Assembly (NCBI GenBank): GCA_964390905.1
Contig: CAYMLO010000005.1
Coordinates: 1 to 64,000 of the forward strand
Length of the DNA: 64,000 nucleotides
Source: JAFGLZ01 sp964390905
Lineage (GTDB): Bacteria > Planctomycetota > Phycisphaerae > UBA1845 > JAFGLZ01
Direction of reading: 5' to 3'
The notes beneath the pieces were generated by a model. It had not been told where the DNA came from. It saw only the letters and a list, made by a program, of their open reading frames with translations, and did no database searches. Of the stretch, positions 60,284 to 64,000 are shown in pieces. The translations under genes were made by a program, and so were the position numbers. The first letter of the stretch is position 1. Every line of letters begins with the position of its first letter.

Positions 60284-60401
60284 CGACATGTCTCCTCGAG
60301 GGATATGCGGTGTTTGGTGAATGACGTTCCTGTCAAGGGACAGACAGGTTATCATGATGAAGCCGATCGCGCCGCTTTTCAAGGCTCGCCGGTTGCCTGC
60401 C

Positions 60402-61064
60402 TCAGGACGACGGCACCACCCGACCGCTTCTCAGCTGGCAAACACGATCGGCATACTGATCGGCGGACGTGCCGTGGGTGACGACGATGACGGTCCCCCC
60501 GCCCTGATGAAACTCGGACAGACGTCCGAACACCTCGGCGGCGTTGTCCGGGTCGAGGTTCCCCGTCGGTTCGTCCGCCAGGATCAGCCGCGGACGGACC
60601 ACCATGGCGCGGGCCAGCGCGACGCGCTGGCGCTCACCGGCGCTGAGCTCCGCGGGCTTATGCTCTTGCCGCGCCGACATGCCCAGCCACCCCAACAGCT
60701 CCCGCGCGTACGTTCGGGCCGAGCCGTCCTTCCCGGCCCCCGCAGTTAGCAGCACGTTCTCGGTCACCGTCAAGTAGGGGACAAGGTGGAACATCTGGAA
60801 GACGAAGCCGATGTGCCCGGCGCGGAACGCCGCTCGCTCCCGGTCGCTCATCGCGTAGATGTCCCGGTCGTCGATGAGCATCCGGCCGGCCGTCGGCCTC
60901 AACATCGCCCCGATCGTCAGCAAGAGCGTCGTCTTGCCGCTCCCGCTCGGGCCCCGAATCACCACGAATTCGCCGGCGCTGACCTCGAAGCTGACGTCGT
61001 CGAGCGCCCGCACCTCCCCGGACCGCCTTCGATAGACCTTGCTGATATTCTCCGCGTAAAGCAC
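60402..61064 (-). CDS. ABC transporter ATP-binding protein, LolD/MacB type
   Basis: A 220-residue ATPase: Walker A GPSGSGKT (38-45), Q-loop FVFQMFHLVPYLTV, signature ELSAGERQRVALARAM (139-), Walker B RLILADEPTGNLDP (159-172). The sequence LYAENISKVYRRRSGEVRALDDVSFEVSAGEF is typical of LolD/MacB-type mechanotransmission ATPases that partner FtsX-like permeases. I start at GTG 61064, which has AGGAG five bases before it; GTG 61070 overlapping the upstream stop is an alternative. The gene follows the FtsX-like permease. Confidence 0.88.
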   Translation of the reverse strand: MLYAENISKVYRRRSGEVRALDDVSFEVSAGEFVVIRGPSGSGKTTLLLTIGAMLRPTAGRMLIDDRDIYAMSDRERAAFRAGHIGFVFQMFHLVPYLTVTENVLLTAGAGKDGSARTYARELLGWLGMSARQEHKPAELSAGERQRVALARAMVVRPRLILADEPTGNLDPDNAAEVFGRLSEFHQGGGTVIVVTHGTSADQYADRVCQLRSGRVVPSS

Positions 61065-61066
61065 GT

Positions 61067-62212
61067 TCACTCCTGACTCAACGTGACGGCTGGATCCTGC
61101 GTGACGGCCACCGTCGTCGGGATGAAGCTCGCCAGCGCCGCGAACGCCGGCGCGCCAATGAGCGAAAGGGCCAGCAAAACGTATCGCGGCTTGATCGCCT
61201 TGGCCGTGATCTTGAAGATGTCCGGTCCGTAGACCAACGCCAGCCCCGTCCCCACGGCGAACCCGAGCCCCGCGCCCAACACGCCGACCACCACGGACTT
61301 GCCCAGGAACAGCGCGGCGATCTTGCCGGACCCGTGGCCGATCGCGCGCAAGATGCCGATCTCCTGCCGCCGCTCGCGGACGTTGAGCATCGCCAGCAGG
61401 CCCACCCACGCGACGCTGACCACCAGCACAAAGGGCATGATGAACGCCAGATACCGCTCGACCATCTGACGCTGTTCCTTGCGGGCTTTGGCGATGGCCT
61501 GCATCTGGATCACACGCGCTTCGGGCAGAACGCCTTCGAGCTGCTCCCGAAGCATGGGCAACGGGTCCTGCGCGGATTCTATGCAGACGCAGTTGAGGGC
61601 CTTGATCTCGTTGATCTGGCCGGGCAGGTTCACCAGCCCTTGCACGTCTTTCAGATGGCCGTAGACCCGGATGTCGTCGTCGCTGCCGCTCTCCGCCAGG
61701 CACCTCGCCACGGTGAACGACTTGCCGAGAATCTCCACGGTCTGGCCCCTCTTCAGGCCCAGGCCCCGCGCTAACTCGAACCCGACGTAGACCGTCCCGG
61801 GCTTGATCGTGAAGCTCATGGATGGCTTGCGTTTATCGGGCGCGGATCGCTCCGGCAGGATTCCGGTCAGGATCACCTCCCGATCACGCCAGACGGTCTT
61901 CCTTTGCAGTGTGGCCAACAGGTGAGCGTAGTTGAGTCCCCGCGTGGCGGCCAGACGATCCACGTACGCCTCGGGCATCGTCTGGTCGCTGAACCCAGTC
62001 GACCAGAACCTGTTCATGTCGGTCTGCTTGGGGATGATCCGCAGGTTCAGACCGATATTCCGCATCAGGCGGGCGGTTTCTTTCCTCGACGCCTCGCTGG
62101 CCGTGAAGAAGAACACGAACAGCGTCACCGCCCCCAACACACCGAGCACGCTCAGCAGGAAGTTCACCTTCCGGTGGGCGACCTCCTTGACGATCAGATG
62201 AAACGCCGTCAT
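61067..62212 (-). CDS. FtsX-like ABC permease
   Basis: A 381-residue membrane protein: one N-terminal span (VNFLLSVLGVLGAVTLFVFFF), a periplasmic MacB-PCD-like region (about 45-240), and three C-terminal spans (YLAFIMPFVLVVSVAWVGLLAML, FLGKSVVVGVLGAGLGFAVGTGL, YVLLALSLIGAPAFAALASFI) with the FtsX signature NVRERRQEIGILRAIGHGSGKI. The class works with a LolD/MacB ATPase to move or extract substrates from the inner membrane. ATG 62212 overlaps the stop of the upstream gene in ATGA, so the three genes form one operon. Confidence 0.88.
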   Translation of the reverse strand: MTAFHLIVKEVAHRKVNFLLSVLGVLGAVTLFVFFFTASEASRKETARLMRNIGLNLRIIPKQTDMNRFWSTGFSDQTMPEAYVDRLAATRGLNYAHLLATLQRKTVWRDREVILTGILPERSAPDKRKPSMSFTIKPGTVYVGFELARGLGLKRGQTVEILGKSFTVARCLAESGSDDDIRVYGHLKDVQGLVNLPGQINEIKALNCVCIESAQDPLPMLREQLEGVLPEARVIQMQAIAKARKEQRQMVERYLAFIMPFVLVVSVAWVGLLAMLNVRERRQEIGILRAIGHGSGKIAALFLGKSVVVGVLGAGLGFAVGTGLALVYGPDIFKITAKAIKPRYVLLALSLIGAPAFAALASFIPTTVAVTQDPAVTLSQE

Positions 62213-63510
62213 GCCGTCCTCCGATGGGCCCGCAGCATGATAAACACCCCGCCGGCCAGGACCAACAGGACCATGCCCCCCACGATCGACCAGACGACGC
62301 TGAGGCCCGAGTCGGCGTCGACCTCGCCGACCCGCTTCTGCAGACCCGATACGGCCTCCGGGCGCGACCTTGTCTGGCCGGACGACGGCTCCGATCTCGG
62401 CGGGTCATCCGACTGACGCGTCGTGGCTCCGTGCGTCTCGACGGTACTCAGCTCACGGAGCTGTGACGGGGGCAGCGTCGTCTCGTTCGGGGCGGCCGCG
62501 AACTCGATCGTTTGCTCACTATACCCGACCAGCCCGCCCAGGGCCGCGCCGACGTCGCGCCCCGCGGCGGTTGCCCCCGCCGAGAGGATCCGGCTGATCT
62601 CCACCTTCACCATCGGGTTCTCGGGATCGAACCCCAGGCTCCTGATGGATTTCGTCTGCACGCTTGGCTCCCATCGAAGCGGCAGCATGACACCGAGCAT
62701 CCGCTCGCGGTCCAACCCGCACTCGCAGGACCCGCCGATGACCGACAGGAACGGACCGAGCGCGGCCTGTGTGATATTCTTACCATCGAAAAGCGGGCCG
62801 ATCCACCGCCCTCGGCCGTAGAGCACGGCCGCATGGGGTTCGTCGACCTCGTCGGCGTCCAAGCCGAGCGCCCACAACAGGATCTCTTCTTCTGACAACC
62901 GATCCGCCAATACGCGGATCAGACGCGGGGGCTTCTCGGTGGGCTTGGGCATCTGGTGCATTACGTCGGCGATTTCGCCGATGGCGGCCTTGGCCGCCTG
63001 TTCGGCCCGTCGGTTCTCGGATGCCTCCTTGCCTTCGACCAGCAGGACCACGCAGTAGGCGTCCGCGAGGTGTTCGACGATCTCCGCCCGCACGGGTGAG
63101 GTGACCGTTCTTTCGAGGCACGCCCAGGCCGCTCGCTTTGGGTCCTTGACCTTCGGTGCGCTCAGAACCAATGGCCTGTCCCGAGGCGATACCAGGACGA
63201 CGGCGGGAAACGCGTCGATCGCCAGCTCGGCGACGTAGGCGACCGAGGGGTGATCCTTCTGCCGATCCACATTGACGACGTCCAACTTGACGTTGCTGTC
63301 CATCAGGACAGCGTAGGAGGTCTGCTTGTAGGCCTCGGCCACTTCCTCGGGCGTGTCATCGCGGACCAGCAGATGCAGGCGGTACGGCGGTGCACCAAGG
63401 TCGACGTACCCCACGTCCCGGACCGTGTACCTGCACGCCAGGACCGCCGAGGGAACCAGGAGGACCGACCAGGCGCTCATCCAGGCCACGCTCGATCTTA
63501 CGGCCGTCAT
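62209..63510 (-). CDS. exported membrane-anchored protein, partner of the FtsX/LolD-type transporter
   Basis: A 433-residue protein with an N-terminal signal (SAWSVLLVPSAVLA) and a C-terminal single span (VVWSIVGGMVLLVLAGGVFIML) followed by RAHRRTA. I recognise no family. Visible features: RLHLLVRDDTPEEVAEAY, a thioredoxin-fold-like SVAYVAELAIDAFPAVVLVSPRDRP, a helical middle (RLIRVLADRLSEEEILLWALGLDADEVDEPHAAVLYGRGRWIGPLF), and GGSCECGLDRERMLG with two cysteines that could bind metal. It overlaps the permease gene (ATGA), so it is likely a component of the transporter. ATG 63510 is chosen; other upstream or downstream starts are possible. Confidence 0.7.
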   Translation of the reverse strand: MTAVRSSVAWMSAWSVLLVPSAVLACRYTVRDVGYVDLGAPPYRLHLLVRDDTPEEVAEAYKQTSYAVLMDSNVKLDVVNVDRQKDHPSVAYVAELAIDAFPAVVLVSPRDRPLVLSAPKVKDPKRAAWACLERTVTSPVRAEIVEHLADAYCVVLLVEGKEASENRRAEQAAKAAIGEIADVMHQMPKPTEKPPRLIRVLADRLSEEEILLWALGLDADEVDEPHAAVLYGRGRWIGPLFDGKNITQAALGPFLSVIGGSCECGLDRERMLGVMLPLRWEPSVQTKSIRSLGFDPENPMVKVEISRILSAGATAAGRDVGAALGGLVGYSEQTIEFAAAPNETTLPPSQLRELSTVETHGATTRQSDDPPRSEPSSGQTRSRPEAVSGLQKRVGEVDADSGLSVVWSIVGGMVLLVLAGGVFIMLRAHRRTA

Positions 63511-63731
63511 CGCTCTCCACGTCCCGGGGCTCGCCGGTGATCGCACTGGGTCCGCCTACATGTCGGTGCCCGAATCCCCCTGTGCTTAGATGGGCGCCGA
63601 CGGCGATAACGTCTGTGGGCCAGGCAGATGGCCAGGGCGTCGCGACCAGATGCGATTGTACTTGATGCGACGTTCAGTCACTAGTGTTGTGGCGCAAGTG
63701 TCCTGGCTCGCCTGATTTGGGGGGTGCTTCC

Positions 63732-64000
63732 CTAGCGCTGCGGGGCATAGCGGGCGATCAGCGCCTCGGCAGTCCGCAATCCGTCGACGGCGGACGACAC
63801 GATGCCCCCTGCGTAGCCGGCGCCTTCCCCGATGGGGTAGAGATTGCTCGCAGAGACCGATGTGCGCGTGGCCCGGTCGCGGACGACGCGGACCGGACAG
63901 GACGCACGGGTTTCTGGCGCTGCGAGCACGGCGTCTTTGCCGGCGTAGCCCGGCATTCGCTTGTCGAGCACGGCCAGCGCATCGGCCAGGGCATCGGTCA
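63732..64000 (-). CDS. FAD-dependent oxidoreductase (COG2509-like), C-terminal end only
   Basis: The last 89 residues of a minus-strand gene that continues past the window end (TDALADALAVLDKRMPGYAGKDAVLAAPETRASCPVRVVRDRATRT, then SASNLYPIGEGAGYAGGIVSSAVDGLRTAEALIARY). The segment LYPIGEGAGYAGGI is the FAD-binding C-terminal motif of the uncharacterised FAD-dependent dehydrogenases (YtfP/COG2509 relatives). Its stop is 63732. The 221-base gap to the next gene on the same strand holds nothing I can name. Confidence 0.85.
   Translation of the reverse strand, partial: TDALADALAVLDKRMPGYAGKDAVLAAPETRASCPVRVVRDRATRTSVSASNLYPIGEGAGYAGGIVSSAVDGLRTAEALIARYAPQR

Noticed and set aside
60329..60348. CCTGTC-N8-GACAGG palindrome upstream of the giant PQQ gene as an operator.
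   Set aside because: The arms are only six bases, no adjacent regulator gene exists, and no promoter with good spacing could be placed around it.

Overview
The window looks like a chromosomal fragment of a GC-rich, free-living bacterium, most likely a planctomycete (Phycisphaerae-like). The evidence is the mix of families: many secreted or Tat-exported glycan-active proteins, PEP-CTERM tails ending in short arginine runs, DUF4159 with a MoxR ATPase, a very large PQQ-propeller protein with an embedded methyltransferase-like domain, sialidase-fold proteins, a PhoPQ-related hydrolase, and frequent strand switching between short operons. This assignment is inference; there is no rRNA in the window.

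Layout. 1-955: the end of a tRNA-Ser(GGA) gene, a small membrane protein and a winged-helix regulator. 1395-11275: a secreted M16 peptidase, NAD(P)H-hydrate dehydratase, a Tat-exported aldo/keto reductase, a DHDPS-family aldolase/lyase, a secreted esterase with an unusual C-terminal tail, and a membrane glycosyltransferase. 11551-25894: a nucleoside phosphorylase-like protein, then a secreted glycan-degradation locus (xylan-esterase-like hydrolase, a (beta/alpha)8 glycosidase-like protein on the minus strand, and six same-strand genes including two Asp-box sialidase-fold proteins and a methanethiol methyltransferase-like membrane enzyme). It appears to end at a terminator at 26119-26169.

26184-38713: a tandem DUF4159 protein, a small toxin-antitoxin-like pair, MoxR, a secreted toroid-like protein, an orphan MttB-family methyltransferase, xylose isomerase, a lone AAA/STAND ATPase, exonuclease III and another secreted toroid-like protein. 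38896-41667: a DUF2089 regulator, a membrane protein and a second M16 peptidase, probably one operon behind a good promoter. 42077-47041: an SDR, two PEP-CTERM proteins (one with a formylglycine-generating-enzyme fold) and a PhoPQ-related hydrolase carrying the same unusual tail as the esterase at 8070. 47142-50415: recG, a LysM lipoprotein and pcm. 50574-55042: an esterase and a molybdate-type ABC importer with two binding lipoproteins. 55145-63510: the giant PQQ protein and an ABC/FtsX exporter with a membrane-anchored partner. The window ends inside an FAD-dependent oxidoreductase.

Several families of intergenic inverted repeats are scattered through the window. One (about 153 bp, GGGGTGCCCC ends) occurs three times. 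Another (60 bp, arms beginning AAAAAGGGGACATTC) brackets one esterase gene and supplies the last residues and stop codon of the gene before it. The most interesting items are these repeats, the shared 30-residue Cys-Gly-Ser-Gly tail that may be an undescribed sorting signal, and the giant PQQ/methyltransferase protein.
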